Numbered from the stretch's first letter, positions 16,647 through 26,308 are shown. The stretch is DNA of 28,400 nucleotides from an uncultured Gluconobacter sp. (GCA_937880175.1 CALFLO010000119.1:1-28400); one strand, 5' to 3'. Numbers and translations are program-made. Notes: generated from the sequence alone by a model not told the origin.

Positions 16647-16700
16647 AACAATTCTATCGCAGTCCTTTCTCATGATGAAACATACAATCGGCGGAATTTT

Positions 16701-18014
16701 ATGTGTGGTCAAAGTATCGATTCTCTGACTGTAAAATTTAGGTCAAAACTAACGATCATATGTATCGTAGAAGCTGATATATTTCATATCTTGTTTGTTT
16801 TTCTGTTTTTCTTAGCTTCTTTTGGGTTTTCTTCAGAAGTGAAAGCCGAGAATTTCACATTTACTCAGGCCGTAGAAGATGCCTGGTCTATTGATCCTGA
16901 TCGCAATGAATTGACTACAAATTATCACTCGGCATCAAGACGGGCTGTGGCTGCTAGGTCGTGGTTTGCTGGTGGTCCAACTGTGTCAGGCCAGTATTTT
17001 GATGACCATGCCATAGGTAGTAACGAAGGATACACAACCTACCAGGGTGGTGTGTCTGTTCCTTTTTGGCTTCCTGGACAAGGTAGCGCAACTGTGGGAG
17101 TTGCCAGAGCAGAAGCGCTTACCATCCAGGAACGGCTGCATGTGGCGCGAATGGCGGTGGCCATGAGAGTTCTGGATACATCAGCCAACGTCGTTATGGC
17201 TCAGCGCCGACTGGCAATCGCACGCATCCAGAAAGACACACTGGAAAAAATCCGGGCCTCAGTAATCCATGGGAAGCACATCGGGGAGATGACTCTTGCC
17301 GATCAGCAGATCATCGCTTCTGAAATCGCAAATGCAGCCAATGAATATTCCCAGTCTGAAGAGCAGGTCGAGACAGCGACCTCAGCGCTTCGTATCTTGC
17401 TGGGTCGCCCGGCCGTCCCCGATATCCTCTCATTTGACAATGTGGCGTTAGCGCATCACGGACTCTTCTCTGCCGAAGCCCTCGAAAATAATGATCCTCG
17501 CGTCAGAGCCGCCCGTCAGGCCGTGCATACAGCAGAAGCTGGCGTGCATCTCGCCAAAACCTCTTTCATGCCGAACCCTGAAGTTGGCGTAACTGCAGTT
17601 CACGAAAAACAGTATGGCAGCCCGTGGGACGACCGCGTGGGGGTAACAGTTTCCATCCCGCTTCCCAGCGATGTCCGCAACGTTCCCATGGAAGCGGACG
17701 CCCGCAACAAGCTGGCAGCGGCTATCAGTCAGGAGCAGCAGGCTCGCCGCAATGTCAGGCAGGAACTTGCTCAGGTTTTTTCTCATCTGACGGCCACGAA
17801 AGATATGTTCAGAAATTCTGTTCTGTCCGCTGAGAATATGAACAGGCGCGCAAATGAGATGAATCGATCATGGCAGGTCGGTGAGACATCATTGGTCGAA
17901 CTGTTACGAGCCAGATCCGCTGCCAGCAGTGCTTTGCAGCTCCGCAATCAGGCGGAAGTTGCCTGGCACGCTGCCATCATACGAACATTGATCGCCGCAG
18001 GAGAATTCCAGTGA
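16701..18014 (+). CDS. TolC-family outer-membrane factor of heavy-metal RND pump (CzcC/CusC-like)
   Basis: A 437-residue outer-membrane efflux protein. A basic N-region is followed by the hydrophobic core FHILFVFLFFLASFGFSS (about 28-45) and a probable cleavage site after KAENF or nearby, so the mature part starts around residue 50. Two long helical repeats follow, around 130-220 (EALTIQERLHVARMAVAMRVLDTSANVVMAQRRL) and 330-437, each with the TolC pattern; the second ends EMNRSWQVGETSLVELLRARSAASSALQLRNQAEVAWHAAI. GCGGA lies five bases before ATG 16701. It is the first gene of a five-gene coupled operon; its stop overlaps the adaptor start as GTGA. Confidence 0.9.
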   Translation: MCGQSIDSLTVKFRSKLTIICIVEADIFHILFVFLFFLASFGFSSEVKAENFTFTQAVEDAWSIDPDRNELTTNYHSASRRAVAARSWFAGGPTVSGQYFDDHAIGSNEGYTTYQGGVSVPFWLPGQGSATVGVARAEALTIQERLHVARMAVAMRVLDTSANVVMAQRRLAIARIQKDTLEKIRASVIHGKHIGEMTLADQQIIASEIANAANEYSQSEEQVETATSALRILLGRPAVPDILSFDNVALAHHGLFSAEALENNDPRVRAARQAVHTAEAGVHLAKTSFMPNPEVGVTAVHEKQYGSPWDDRVGVTVSIPLPSDVRNVPMEADARNKLAAAISQEQQARRNVRQELAQVFSHLTATKDMFRNSVLSAENMNRRANEMNRSWQVGETSLVELLRARSAASSALQLRNQAEVAWHAAIIRTLIAAGEFQ

Positions 18015-19207
18015 CTATTTCATCTGCCTCCATGAAAGACTGGAAATATTTACTCTGTGTCATGATTATTTTTCGCATTACTGAGCCGCCTGCACGAGCC
18101 GCCGGCAGTGCGCCGATTGTCGTAATGGGAGAGGCGGCGCAGAAGAATTCTGCTCTGGTAATCTCGATCGCAAGGAGTGGTACACTCGCAAAAAATCTGG
18201 ATGCAATGGGAACCGTCACAGCCGAGGCGGGGCATGTCGTCCGTATTCACCCAGCAGGGTCCGGTAAAGTTCTGAATGTTGCTGTGGTACCTGGTCAGCA
18301 TGTGCATAAAGGAGAGACGCTTCTTACCTATCAGGATCATTCATTACATCTGGTCCGCCTTGAAATGACAAGAGCACAGGCGGCACTGACGACAGCGTAT
18401 GCGGCCTCTCAGAATGCAGCGTCAGCCTACCACCGGGGGCATGAGCTGGAAGGAACAACAGTTGCAGCAGGAGAGACCAGGCGTCGCCTGGCCATATTCC
18501 AGGCAGCAAAAGACGATGTTATAGCCCGACAGGCTGATGTAGATACGCTGAAGCATCAACTTGAAGAAGAATACAACTCCGTTACGGAATCAGATAAAGC
18601 CCAGACCAGTCCGCTGGACGAGACATCGTCAATCATTGCCCCGACCACAGCAGAAGTACAGAGTGTGTTCGTTGGCGTTGCTGACGACATTTCCCCTGCG
18701 ACGGAACTGATAGGCCTGACAGACATGTCATCGGTATGGATTGTTTCTGACATCCTGCCTCAGGATGCCGCTCAGGTGGTCCAGGGCGGCGAACAGACCA
18801 CCGAACTCACATCGGACACAGGGACGACATTACTGAAATCGAAAATAACTTCGGTAGGGAGCATGGCGGATCCGGTCACAGGCCTCGTCCGCGTCATAAG
18901 CACGGCCCCCAATCCAGATGGCAGTCTTCATCCAGGCATGTTTCTCAATACCCATCTGCCAACACGCGAAAAGACGGCAGGCATCATTGTGCCGGAGAAC
19001 GCTGTCACAGAAATCAACGGCGTAAGCACTGTATTTGTGCCGGTGAGTCCAAACCGGTTTCGGCCACAGGAAGTGCATGTTGGTGCTACGGGCAATGGAC
19101 AGAAAGTCATTACCTCTGGCCTCTCCGCAGGTGAGCGGATCGTAACGCAAGGCGCATTCGCCCTGAAGGCGGTGATGCTGGTGTCAGATATGAATGATGG
19201 AGACTGA
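18011..19207 (+). CDS. RND periplasmic adaptor (membrane fusion protein, CzcB-like)
   Basis: A 398-residue adaptor joining the inner-membrane pump to the outer-membrane factor. The N-terminal hydrophobic segment (WKYLLCVMIIFRI, 11-23) acts as signal or anchor. The lipoyl half GTVTAEAGHVVRIHPAGSGKVLNVAVVPGQHVHKGETLLTY (about 70-110), a coiled-coil hairpin (about 115-195) and the second lipoyl half IIAPTTAEVQSVFVGVADDISPATEL follow. Then come the beta-barrel WIVSDILPQDAAQV and the membrane-proximal domain with GIIVPENAVTEINGVSTVFV. GTG 18011 overlaps the previous stop by four bases. No extra metal-binding His-rich domain is present. Confidence 0.92.
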   Translation: MTISSASMKDWKYLLCVMIIFRITEPPARAAGSAPIVVMGEAAQKNSALVISIARSGTLAKNLDAMGTVTAEAGHVVRIHPAGSGKVLNVAVVPGQHVHKGETLLTYQDHSLHLVRLEMTRAQAALTTAYAASQNAASAYHRGHELEGTTVAAGETRRRLAIFQAAKDDVIARQADVDTLKHQLEEEYNSVTESDKAQTSPLDETSSIIAPTTAEVQSVFVGVADDISPATELIGLTDMSSVWIVSDILPQDAAQVVQGGEQTTELTSDTGTTLLKSKITSVGSMADPVTGLVRVISTAPNPDGSLHPGMFLNTHLPTREKTAGIIVPENAVTEINGVSTVFVPVSPNRFRPQEVHVGATGNGQKVITSGLSAGERIVTQGAFALKAVMLVSDMNDGD

Positions 19208-22200
19208 GAGCGTCATGCGTAGCGTTCTCTCCGCCCTGCAGACCCGACGCTGGCTAGTCCTTGGGGTAATCTTCCTGACATTCATCGCCGGGTGTATGAT
19301 CGTGCGTGGCCTTCCCGTGGAAGCCGTGCCCGACATTTCGCCCCGGCAGGTGCTCGTTTCCGTTGTTGCTCCCGGCCTCGCTACGGAAGAAGTCGAACGG
19401 CTGATCACCTTTCCGATCGAGGCCAGTATGGCCGGCATCCCGGAGATGACAGATCTACGGTCGGTCTCCCGTTCAGGAGTCTCGGTCGTTTACATCCAGT
19501 TCGCGGATGAGACGGACATCAATCTTGACCGTGCTCGTGTGGAAGAACGGATTCAGCAGGCCAGAGGCATGATATCTGTGCCGGGAGTCAGTGTGAATAT
19601 CGGGCCACTCGCTACAGGGCTTGGTGAAATCATGCAGTTGCAGATCAAAGGCGACGGTTATTCGCTGATGGATCTGAACCGTCTGATGACATGGACTGTC
19701 GCACCGCAGTTGAAACTGGTTCCGGGCGTCGTGGACGTGAACGTGAACGGTGGTGCCGAACAGACATTTCAGGTCGCTCTCGATCAGGCCCGCCTTATGG
19801 CACTGGGTGTGTCAGTTGATGACGTCTTCCGGGCGGTGGATGGCAATAACTCCGCATCAGGAGGTGGATGGATTGAGCATGGTGAAGAACAGCAGATCGT
19901 TGTCGGACGCGGCCTGATCGGTTCACTTGATGACTTTGGGTCCATTCCCGTCCGGGCCAACACTAACGGTTCCGCCATTTTCCTGCGGGATGTCGGGCAC
20001 ATTTCCATGGGACCGAGAACACGACTGGGTGCCGTCACGCGTGATGGTCAGGGCGAGGTTGTCATTGGCGTCATCATGATGCGCATGGGAGCGAGTTCCG
20101 ACACCACCTTAGCCGCCATCGAAGCAGCACTTCCCGGCATTCGTCAATCTCTTCCTAAAGGTGTGACGCTTGACCCTTATTACGTGCGTTCAACGCTGAC
20201 AGACAGCACCATCAGGACCGTGAAAGAAAATCTTGTCGTTGGAGCACTCCTGGTCATCAGTGTTCTGATCGTGGTGATCGGTGACTGGCGGGCGTCACTG
20301 GTCATCGCGTCAGTCATCCCGTTTGCGCTCGTCTGTGCAATGGCCGGCATGCGATGGTTCGGAATTTCCGCCAATCTACTCAGTCTTGGTGCCATCGACT
20401 TCGGCATGATCGTCGATAGTTCCCTCGTCGTGGTCGAAAATTTCATGACCCATCGTGCTCGTGACAGGGCCAGTGGACAGAATACGTCGCCGGCTTCTCT
20501 CGCAGTCTCAGCAGCAACCGAAGTACTCCGTCCCGTAAGTTTCGGCATTCTTGTCATTGTGATGGTCTATCTGCCGATCCTGACATTGCAGGACATCGAA
20601 GGCAAAATGTTCCGCCCCATGGCGCAGACGGTCATCATGGCGCTGTTGGCCTCTCTGTTTTACTGTGTTGTCGGGATACCGGTGATTGCGGCTTTGGCGA
20701 TGAGGTCTGCAAGCCATCATGACGATACCCGTCTGGTTGCTTTTCTTCGTCGTGGTTATGGTCCCATGCTGAACTGGTGTGAAAACCGACCACGGACCCT
20801 GTTTGGCACAACTTTCGCGATTTTTGCTTTTTCTGTCTGGATCGGTCTGCATCTGGGTGGCGAGTTCATTCCGTCTCTCGACGAAGGGGCCCTGACGGTA
20901 ACTACGACACGACTGCCCGGCATTTCGCTGCCCGAGGCCTTGAAGGAAGTCAACCTTCAGGAGCGTATCCTGCGTCGCTTTCCCGAGGTCACCAGCGTTG
21001 TGAGCAACACAGGAACATCAGCCATTCCGACTGATCCGATGGGCGTTAACGAGACAGACAGTTTCATTTTTCTGAGGCCACCATCACAGTGGACCACGGC
21101 GCATACGCAGGAGGGGCTCGTTACGGCGATGAGTCAGGTGCTGAGCACTGAACTGCCCGGAATGGAGCAGTCATGGAGTCAGCCAGTGCAGATGCGGATG
21201 GATGACCTCCTGTCCGGTGTCAGGACCCAGATTGCCGTTTCGATCTATGGGGATGATCTCGCTACGCTGGCGCGGCTGGGGGACAGGGTAGCGAGTGTCA
21301 TGAAAACCATTCCCGGTGCGGCTGACGTGGCTCCACAGGGAGACGGCACCGTTTCTTTCATCCATATCGACATTGATCGTCGAAAGGCGGCGCGGCTGGG
21401 TATTTCCCAGCAGGAACTTCTAAACGTAGTTGAAGCGGTCGGCGGTCATATTGGACGGCCCGTCACAGTCGGTAACGCACTGATCAGCACGCAGGTCCGT
21501 TTCGATCCTGCCCAGGCAGGCACACGTGACCAGATCGCCCGCCTGAGGGTCCGCCGCGCCGATGGCCGAGGAGCGGTCCTGCTTTCAGAGATCGCGGGGG
21601 TCACGGTACAGGACGGTCCTCCCCGTATCAGCCGGGATAATATCCGCCGTCGTCTGATCGTGCAGGCCAATGTTCGTGGGCGAGACCTCAGCTCCTTTGT
21701 TGCCGAAGCACAGAAGGCAGTCAGCAGAAAAATCACCATGCCTCCCGGTTATCGCATCGTGTGGGCGGGTCAGTTCCAGAACCTGAAGTCAGCCATGGCA
21801 CGTCTGGGAGTTGTCGTGCCGATTGCATTGGTATTGATTTTTGCCCTGCTTGTCGTTGCGCTGAATTCCGTCTGGCTGGCCGGGCTTGTTTTCGTCAATC
21901 TGCCAGTTGCCGCGACAGGTGGCATCCTGGCCCTCGCTCTGCGTGGCCTGCCATTCAGCGTCTCCGCGGGGATCGGTTTTATTGCGCTGTTCGGTGTGGC
22001 GGTTCTGAATGGCGTGGTACTCGTCACCGCCATTAATTCCCTGCGCGTGGCAGGCCGGGATGCTGCTCGTGCCGCGTATGAAGCCGCGGAAGAACGTTTC
22101 CGGCCGGTCATGGCGACAGCGCTGGTCGCCAGTCTTGGTTTCATTCCCATGGCAGTCTCGACCAGTGCCGGTGCCGAAGTTGAACGCCCTCTGGCGACCG

Positions 22201-22292
22201 TCGTCATTGGTGGTCTGATCTCCTCGACACTCCTGACATTGCTTGTGCTGCCCTCTCTCTACGCACGTATCATGAAAAACCGCATCGCATGA
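19194..22292 (+). CDS. Heavy-metal efflux RND permease (CzcA/CusA family)
   Basis: A 1,032-residue inner-membrane proton/metal antiporter of the HME-RND group. Features are the first transmembrane helix (about 16-33), PVEAVPDISPRQVLVSVVAPGLATEEVERLITFPIE, periplasmic loops, a cluster of six helices around 340-540, a second loop and a final cluster around 870-1025. The TM4 motif AIDFGMIVDSSLVVVEN places Asp402, Asp408 and Glu415 exactly at the proton-relay positions known in Cupriavidus CzcA. Substrate (Co/Zn/Cd/Ni or Cu/Ag) cannot be fixed. ATG 19194 overlaps the adaptor by 14 bases; ATG 19215 is an alternative start. The stop overlaps the response regulator start as ATGA. Confidence 0.94.
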   Translation: MMETESVMRSVLSALQTRRWLVLGVIFLTFIAGCMIVRGLPVEAVPDISPRQVLVSVVAPGLATEEVERLITFPIEASMAGIPEMTDLRSVSRSGVSVVYIQFADETDINLDRARVEERIQQARGMISVPGVSVNIGPLATGLGEIMQLQIKGDGYSLMDLNRLMTWTVAPQLKLVPGVVDVNVNGGAEQTFQVALDQARLMALGVSVDDVFRAVDGNNSASGGGWIEHGEEQQIVVGRGLIGSLDDFGSIPVRANTNGSAIFLRDVGHISMGPRTRLGAVTRDGQGEVVIGVIMMRMGASSDTTLAAIEAALPGIRQSLPKGVTLDPYYVRSTLTDSTIRTVKENLVVGALLVISVLIVVIGDWRASLVIASVIPFALVCAMAGMRWFGISANLLSLGAIDFGMIVDSSLVVVENFMTHRARDRASGQNTSPASLAVSAATEVLRPVSFGILVIVMVYLPILTLQDIEGKMFRPMAQTVIMALLASLFYCVVGIPVIAALAMRSASHHDDTRLVAFLRRGYGPMLNWCENRPRTLFGTTFAIFAFSVWIGLHLGGEFIPSLDEGALTVTTTRLPGISLPEALKEVNLQERILRRFPEVTSVVSNTGTSAIPTDPMGVNETDSFIFLRPPSQWTTAHTQEGLVTAMSQVLSTELPGMEQSWSQPVQMRMDDLLSGVRTQIAVSIYGDDLATLARLGDRVASVMKTIPGAADVAPQGDGTVSFIHIDIDRRKAARLGISQQELLNVVEAVGGHIGRPVTVGNALISTQVRFDPAQAGTRDQIARLRVRRADGRGAVLLSEIAGVTVQDGPPRISRDNIRRRLIVQANVRGRDLSSFVAEAQKAVSRKITMPPGYRIVWAGQFQNLKSAMARLGVVVPIALVLIFALLVVALNSVWLAGLVFVNLPVAATGGILALALRGLPFSVSAGIGFIALFGVAVLNGVVLVTAINSLRVAGRDAARAAYEAAEERFRPVMATALVASLGFIPMAVSTSAGAEVERPLATVVIGGLISSTLLTLLVLPSLYARIMKNRIA

Positions 22293-22957
22293 AAATCCTA
22301 ATTATCGAAGACGAACCCGCTCTGGGCTCGGCCGTAAGAGACCGCGTCCGCCAGGCCGGACATGTCGTCGACTGGTTCAAAACCCTGACCGATGCCCGGG
22401 CAGCCCTGATTGCCTCTTCTTATGATTTCCTACTACTGGATCTTGGTCTTCCAGACGGTAATGGTCGGGATCTGCTACGGGAAATCCGGCGGGACTGTTC
22501 ATCTCTGGCCATCCTGATCACGACAGCTCAGGATCAGGTCAGTGACAGGATCGCGGGGCTGTCAGAAGGCGCAGATGATTATATTGTCAAACCTTATGAT
22601 CTCGACGAACTCGTTGCCCGTATCGACGCTGTTGCCAGGCGTTACGCGGCCCTTCCAGACAATGTGGTCATGGTGGGCACTATCAGAATAGACCTCGCGC
22701 GCCGTCAGCTTGAACGCGATGGCCAGACAGTTGATCTGTCTGCGCGTGAATGGGCTATTGTCGAACTTCTTGCGCGCCGGCCTGGAGCAGTCTGCAGTCG
22801 TGAGCAGATTGAAGACGCCCTTTATGGTCTTAGTGACGATGTGGAAAGCAACGCCATTGAAGTTTTCGTCAGCAGGATAAGGAAGAAAACCGGACCTGGT
22901 CTGATCATGACAGTCAGGGGTAGAGGCTATTGTCTCGCGGAGAACACGTCCCGATGA
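22289..22957 (+). CDS. OmpR/PhoB-family response regulator (CzcR/CusR-like)
   Basis: A 222-residue two-component regulator. The receiver has the acidic pocket Glu7-Asp8-Glu9, phospho-acceptor Asp51 (FLLLDLGLPDG), Thr79 and Lys101 (IVKPYD). The C-terminal winged helix covers about 127-217 with LSAREWAIVELLARRPGAVCSREQIEDALYG and AIEVFVSRIRKKTG-PG-LIMTVRGRGYCL. It is translationally coupled to the pump gene before it and the kinase after it (ATGA overlaps), so regulators and pump are made from one mRNA. It probably activates this operon in response to metal. Confidence 0.94.
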   Translation: MKILIIEDEPALGSAVRDRVRQAGHVVDWFKTLTDARAALIASSYDFLLLDLGLPDGNGRDLLREIRRDCSSLAILITTAQDQVSDRIAGLSEGADDYIVKPYDLDELVARIDAVARRYAALPDNVVMVGTIRIDLARRQLERDGQTVDLSAREWAIVELLARRPGAVCSREQIEDALYGLSDDVESNAIEVFVSRIRKKTGPGLIMTVRGRGYCLAENTSR

Positions 22958-24279
22958 AGCGCTGGAGTCTGGCGTCCCGTATCGTGTCCGGAACACTGAT
23001 CATCGTGCTTGGCGCACTGGTGCTTCTCAGTATTCTTGTTGCGGCCTTTACCCGCTATGAAGTTACGGAGCGTCTTGACAACTCGTTACAGGAAGTGGCC
23101 GAGCGTCTGGAGTTTGTCATCAGTGAACTGGACAAAACCGACAGGGCTTCCGTCACCCCAGGTGGTCAGATTGCGCAACTCCCCGGGGTGAACCGGCGAA
23201 CGCTGGCCTACCAGATCACCACACCGGCCGGTCGCCTTGAGGTCAGGTCACAGAATGCGCCGGAGACACTATTCGTACCACGTCTGAAGTCAGGATTTTA
23301 CAACATCTCATTATTCAGAGTGTATGTCGTACCATCAGCGTCTGGTCGCCATTACATTCTGGTGGGTGAGCCGACTTTTCACAGAAATGAAGCTGTCAGG
23401 CGGGCTATTCTGATTTCAGTTCTGCCAATGGTAATATTTTTCCCGGCGATCTGGGTTCTGGTCCGCTGGCGTGTCCGTCGCGCCATGCGTCCTCTGACCA
23501 GCCTTCAGCAGGAAATCAGGAGCCGGGGAGGATCGAATCTGGCCCCCGTTCCCCCATTGGATCTCCCCGAAGAACTGGTGTCCATTCACTCGGCCGTCAA
23601 TCTTCTGCTTGAACGTCTGAAAATGGCGCTTTCGACAGAGCGCGCTTTTGCGGCCAACGCAGCCCATGAACTGCGCAATCCAGTAGGAGCGCTTCTTGCA
23701 CAGGTTCAGGTTCTCAGGAATTTTCTTGTAGGGTCGGACTATGAAGAGCGTGCAACGATCATCATGCAGCAGGCCCGCAGAATTGGCCGGATGATGGAAA
23801 AGCTGCTTCAGCTTTCAAGAGCGACATCAGGGATCGCTCTGACCGGGAACATGTTCGATCTGGTGCCTGTCATTCGATTTCTGGCAGAAGAACTTGAGCG
23901 GGAAAAAAACCAGCCGATTGAATTTTCTGGAGCATCTCATCTCATGATCCGGGGCGATATGGATGCAACAGGTATCCTGTTTCGCAATCTTCTCGAAAAC
24001 GCCGTTCTTCATGGTTCATCTGCGCAAGCCGTCAGTGTGATCATCACGCAAGATCATAAAGTCCTGATCTGCAATGATTGCGAACAGCTGCCATCTGAAA
24101 TTTTGCGGGATATGGAAAAGCCTTTCGTCAGAGGAAAGACCGATGCCGAAGGCAGCGGCCTCGGCATGGCGATTGCGCGACAGATAGCTCAGCAGCTGCA
24201 TGCCGACATGGTGGTGAGTTCGCCTATACCTGGAACGGACAGAGGCGTTCTGGTGACAGTTCGATTGCAGGTCAATTAG
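22954..24279 (+). CDS. Two-component sensor histidine kinase (CzcS/CusS-like)
   Basis: A 441-residue inner-membrane kinase. TM1 is about residues 9-32 (IVSGTLIIVLGALVLLSILVAAF), a periplasmic sensor domain of some 120 residues follows, and TM2 is about 152-170 (ILISVLPMVIFFPAIWVLV). A HAMP-like linker leads to the H-box FAANAAHELRNPVG (His238). The N-box is FRNLLENAVLHGSS and the G-box is GSGLGMAIARQIAQQL. The D-box is degenerate: ICNDCEQLPSEIL stands where D-x-G-x-G is usual, which might reduce ATP binding. ATG 22954 overlaps the regulator stop by four bases; a TTG at 22930 is rejected. The periplasmic domain has no obvious His/Met metal cluster. Confidence 0.9.
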   Translation: MKRWSLASRIVSGTLIIVLGALVLLSILVAAFTRYEVTERLDNSLQEVAERLEFVISELDKTDRASVTPGGQIAQLPGVNRRTLAYQITTPAGRLEVRSQNAPETLFVPRLKSGFYNISLFRVYVVPSASGRHYILVGEPTFHRNEAVRRAILISVLPMVIFFPAIWVLVRWRVRRAMRPLTSLQQEIRSRGGSNLAPVPPLDLPEELVSIHSAVNLLLERLKMALSTERAFAANAAHELRNPVGALLAQVQVLRNFLVGSDYEERATIIMQQARRIGRMMEKLLQLSRATSGIALTGNMFDLVPVIRFLAEELEREKNQPIEFSGASHLMIRGDMDATGILFRNLLENAVLHGSSAQAVSVIITQDHKVLICNDCEQLPSEILRDMEKPFVRGKTDAEGSGLGMAIARQIAQQLHADMVVSSPIPGTDRGVLVTVRLQVN

Positions 24280-24346
24280 ATCAAAGATTACGTCTGAGCG
24301 GACCAGGAAATCTGACGCTCTATCTATCAGATCCTACGGCGTGTCG

Positions 24347-24513
24347 TCAGTTAAGCAGGATAATGATTGAAGCGAACTGCACGGCTGCGAGGAAGGTGGA
24401 TTTCAGCTTGTCGTAACGGGTTGCGATAGCGCGAAACTGCTTGAGTTTATTGAAGAACCGCTCGACAAGGTTACGCTCCCTGTAAAGAGCAAAGTCAGTT
24501 TTCCGTTGGGTTT
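24347..24513 (-). pseudogene. IS5-family transposase C-terminal remnant
   Basis: On the minus strand the frame reads TDFALYRERNLVERFFNKLKQFRAIATRYDKLKSTFLAAVQFASIIILLN and stops at 24347-24349. This is the C-terminal end of an IS5/IS427-group transposase, with the conserved R-N-x-V-E-R-F-F-x-x-L-K and ATRYDK blocks. The catalytic N-terminal part is absent. The family match ends before 24514, where a repeat shared with 26309-26329 begins. Non-functional. Confidence 0.8.
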
Positions 24514-24534
24514 GTTGATTTTCACTGAGAACTG
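24514..24534 (-). repeat. 21-base inverted repeat outside the ISL3 element, left copy
   Basis: GTTGATTTTCACTGAGAAC plus TG: its exact reverse complement is at 26309-26329. It abuts the left end of the ISL3 element. The sequence resembles the multiple terminal repeats of IS21-family elements, a weak identification from memory. Confidence 0.75.
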
Positions 24535-26275
24535 GGTTCTTCCGCACTTTTCGTGATGATGTTTTTGGTTATGCTGGCTGGAGGACACGAGCCCTGAGGA
24601 GTTCGAAGCCTGCTCTTCCGAACATGGTGCGCTTGATCATTTTCAGTCGGCTGATCTGTCCTTCAACCGGGCTGGTTGTCCACGGCGTGACGAGAGAAGC
24701 TTCAATGGCAGCCGCATCCCGTTCAAGCGCGGGAATCAGACGTGACAGCAGCGTCGTCTTTCCTTCTTTGAGCAAAGCCTTCAGATCGCCTTCCGTGCTG
24801 GTGTCACCCTTTTTACAGAGCAGGGTCTGCATTTTCCTGAGCCAGCAGAGTGTGACGGCAAGGTGCGGTTCGGCTTCCAGAAGGGCAGGAACCAGCAGTC
24901 CCTCCTGTCCGGCAGATAGCGGATCCTCTGCAAGGAGAAGCCGCGCAAGTCTGCGTCCCAGAGGTGGAGCGACATGCGCGGAAGAAACGGGTTTCGCGGA
25001 ACATCCCTGTCGCGTTACCACCCATTTCCAGACGGTGCCATATTGTCCTGCAAAGCCCTGCTCCAGGAGTTCCCGCCATAGCTGACGACTATTGCGACAT
25101 CCTTCGGACCATCTCTTTTCCAGGTGGGCTGCGTAAGGCACGAGTATGCTGCGTGGCGGAACCGTCCTTTTCCATGGTGGTGCATGGCCCCGCTGAAACC
25201 AGCGCCGCACGGTTTTTCTCTCTACCCCGATCGTTGTGGCGATAGCCTGAATGCTGTGTCCCGCTGCTTTCAGGGCAAGAGCTTCCTTGAAAAGAATATC
25301 ACGTCGTTCCCCAGAGGCTGACCTGACGACCGCCTGCGCCTCTTCTGGATGCGCTCTGATTGTTTCAGATATTTTGCTTACTGCCGTTGATACGTTCAGC
25401 TGTCGTGTCAGGGTCCTCACTGTTGTCGTAAAACGGTCCAGAATGCTGACAAAAGCGTCTGACAGGTTCTTCAGCAGATGCCAGCGGTCTGTCACCTGAA
25501 GAGCGGATGGTGCGCCTCTGCGGCATCCGTCTGCATAAGCACCGGCACGGTCTCTGGCAATGATTTCAATACCGGGATGGACCTGCAGCCATCGGGCAAG
25601 GGTATCAGCGTCCCGATCTGGCAGGAGGTCAATGACATCATTTTTCTCAAGATCAACCACAATCGTTCCATAGTGATGTCCCCGCCGCCATGCCCAGTCA
25701 TCCACCCCCACCACACGTGTACGGGCCATGCCTTTTGTGGTGTTCTGCGCACGTGAGAGAAGACGGCGGACAAGAGTATCGGCGCTGATGGGGCAACACA
25801 GGCGCACGGTCATTCGTGCTCCAGCGGAACCGCCCAGGGTATGGGCGATATAATAATGAAGATCGGCAAGACGTGTGGTCTGTCTGCCATGACGCACGGT
25901 TATCCCCTCAAGGGGCATGACAAACGTCCGACGTGGACAAAGCATCGTCTGGCAGAAAAAGCGCGGCACAGAAACGATCAGCGTGGCTGGACGGCCCTGC
26001 CATGGAAGATCCGCGAGTTTTCTCTGATAGAAACTGTGAATGCGTCGTGTCGGGCACTGACAGTCCGGACACACTGCACTCCGCTTTCGCAGACTGACTT
26101 CGATCTCCACTCTGTTGTCCAGTGCAACAACACGACGAACGACGAGGGAACGGGGAAGATCAAGAGACCGAAGGCGTGACACTGGGGAATATCCATGAAA
26201 GTGAACGACTTTCTGGATTTCCCAGTTCCGGAACCTCAGTACAAGATACCCATCACGAAAAGTGCGGAAGAACCC
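24534..26275 (-). mobile_element. ISL3-family insertion sequence, apparently complete (1,742 bp)
   Basis: Perfect 25-base terminal inverted repeats enclose one intact transposase gene: 24534-24558 (GGGTTCTTCCGCACTTTTCG then TGATG) and 26251-26275 (its reverse complement). ISL3 elements usually make 8-bp target duplications, but the flanks differ (TGAGAACT on the left, AAATCTCG on the right). So either the insertion was followed by rearrangement or the element lies in a recombined context. Confidence 0.88.
24569..26182 (-). CDS. ISL3-family transposase
   Basis: A 537-residue transposase. The N-terminal zinc-ribbon has cysteines in VCPDCQCP and in FFCQTMLCPRRTF. The catalytic core includes VVGVDDWAWRRGHHYGTIVVDLEKNDVIDLLPDRDADTLARWL and IIARDRAGAYADGCRRGAPSALQVTDRWHLLKNLSDA, containing the first two DDE aspartates. 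A helix-turn-helix insert lies near 300-335 (AAGHSIQAIATTIGVERKTVRRWFQRG). The C-terminal block is WTTSPVEGQISRLKMIKRTMFGRAGFELLRARVL, carrying the catalytic Glu. The start is GTG 26182, with no strong ribosome site. The frame is uninterrupted, so the element is likely active. Confidence 0.93.
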   Translation of the reverse strand: MSRLRSLDLPRSLVVRRVVALDNRVEIEVSLRKRSAVCPDCQCPTRRIHSFYQRKLADLPWQGRPATLIVSVPRFFCQTMLCPRRTFVMPLEGITVRHGRQTTRLADLHYYIAHTLGGSAGARMTVRLCCPISADTLVRRLLSRAQNTTKGMARTRVVGVDDWAWRRGHHYGTIVVDLEKNDVIDLLPDRDADTLARWLQVHPGIEIIARDRAGAYADGCRRGAPSALQVTDRWHLLKNLSDAFVSILDRFTTTVRTLTRQLNVSTAVSKISETIRAHPEEAQAVVRSASGERRDILFKEALALKAAGHSIQAIATTIGVERKTVRRWFQRGHAPPWKRTVPPRSILVPYAAHLEKRWSEGCRNSRQLWRELLEQGFAGQYGTVWKWVVTRQGCSAKPVSSAHVAPPLGRRLARLLLAEDPLSAGQEGLLVPALLEAEPHLAVTLCWLRKMQTLLCKKGDTSTEGDLKALLKEGKTTLLSRLIPALERDAAAIEASLVTPWTTSPVEGQISRLKMIKRTMFGRAGFELLRARVLQPA

Positions 26276-26308
26276 AAATCTCGATGAAAATTTCCGCCCT
26301 ACCCGGGT

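Noticed and set aside
24526..26283. 8-bp target duplication of the ISL3 element
   Set aside because: Flanking octamers TGAGAACT and AAATCTCG do not match.
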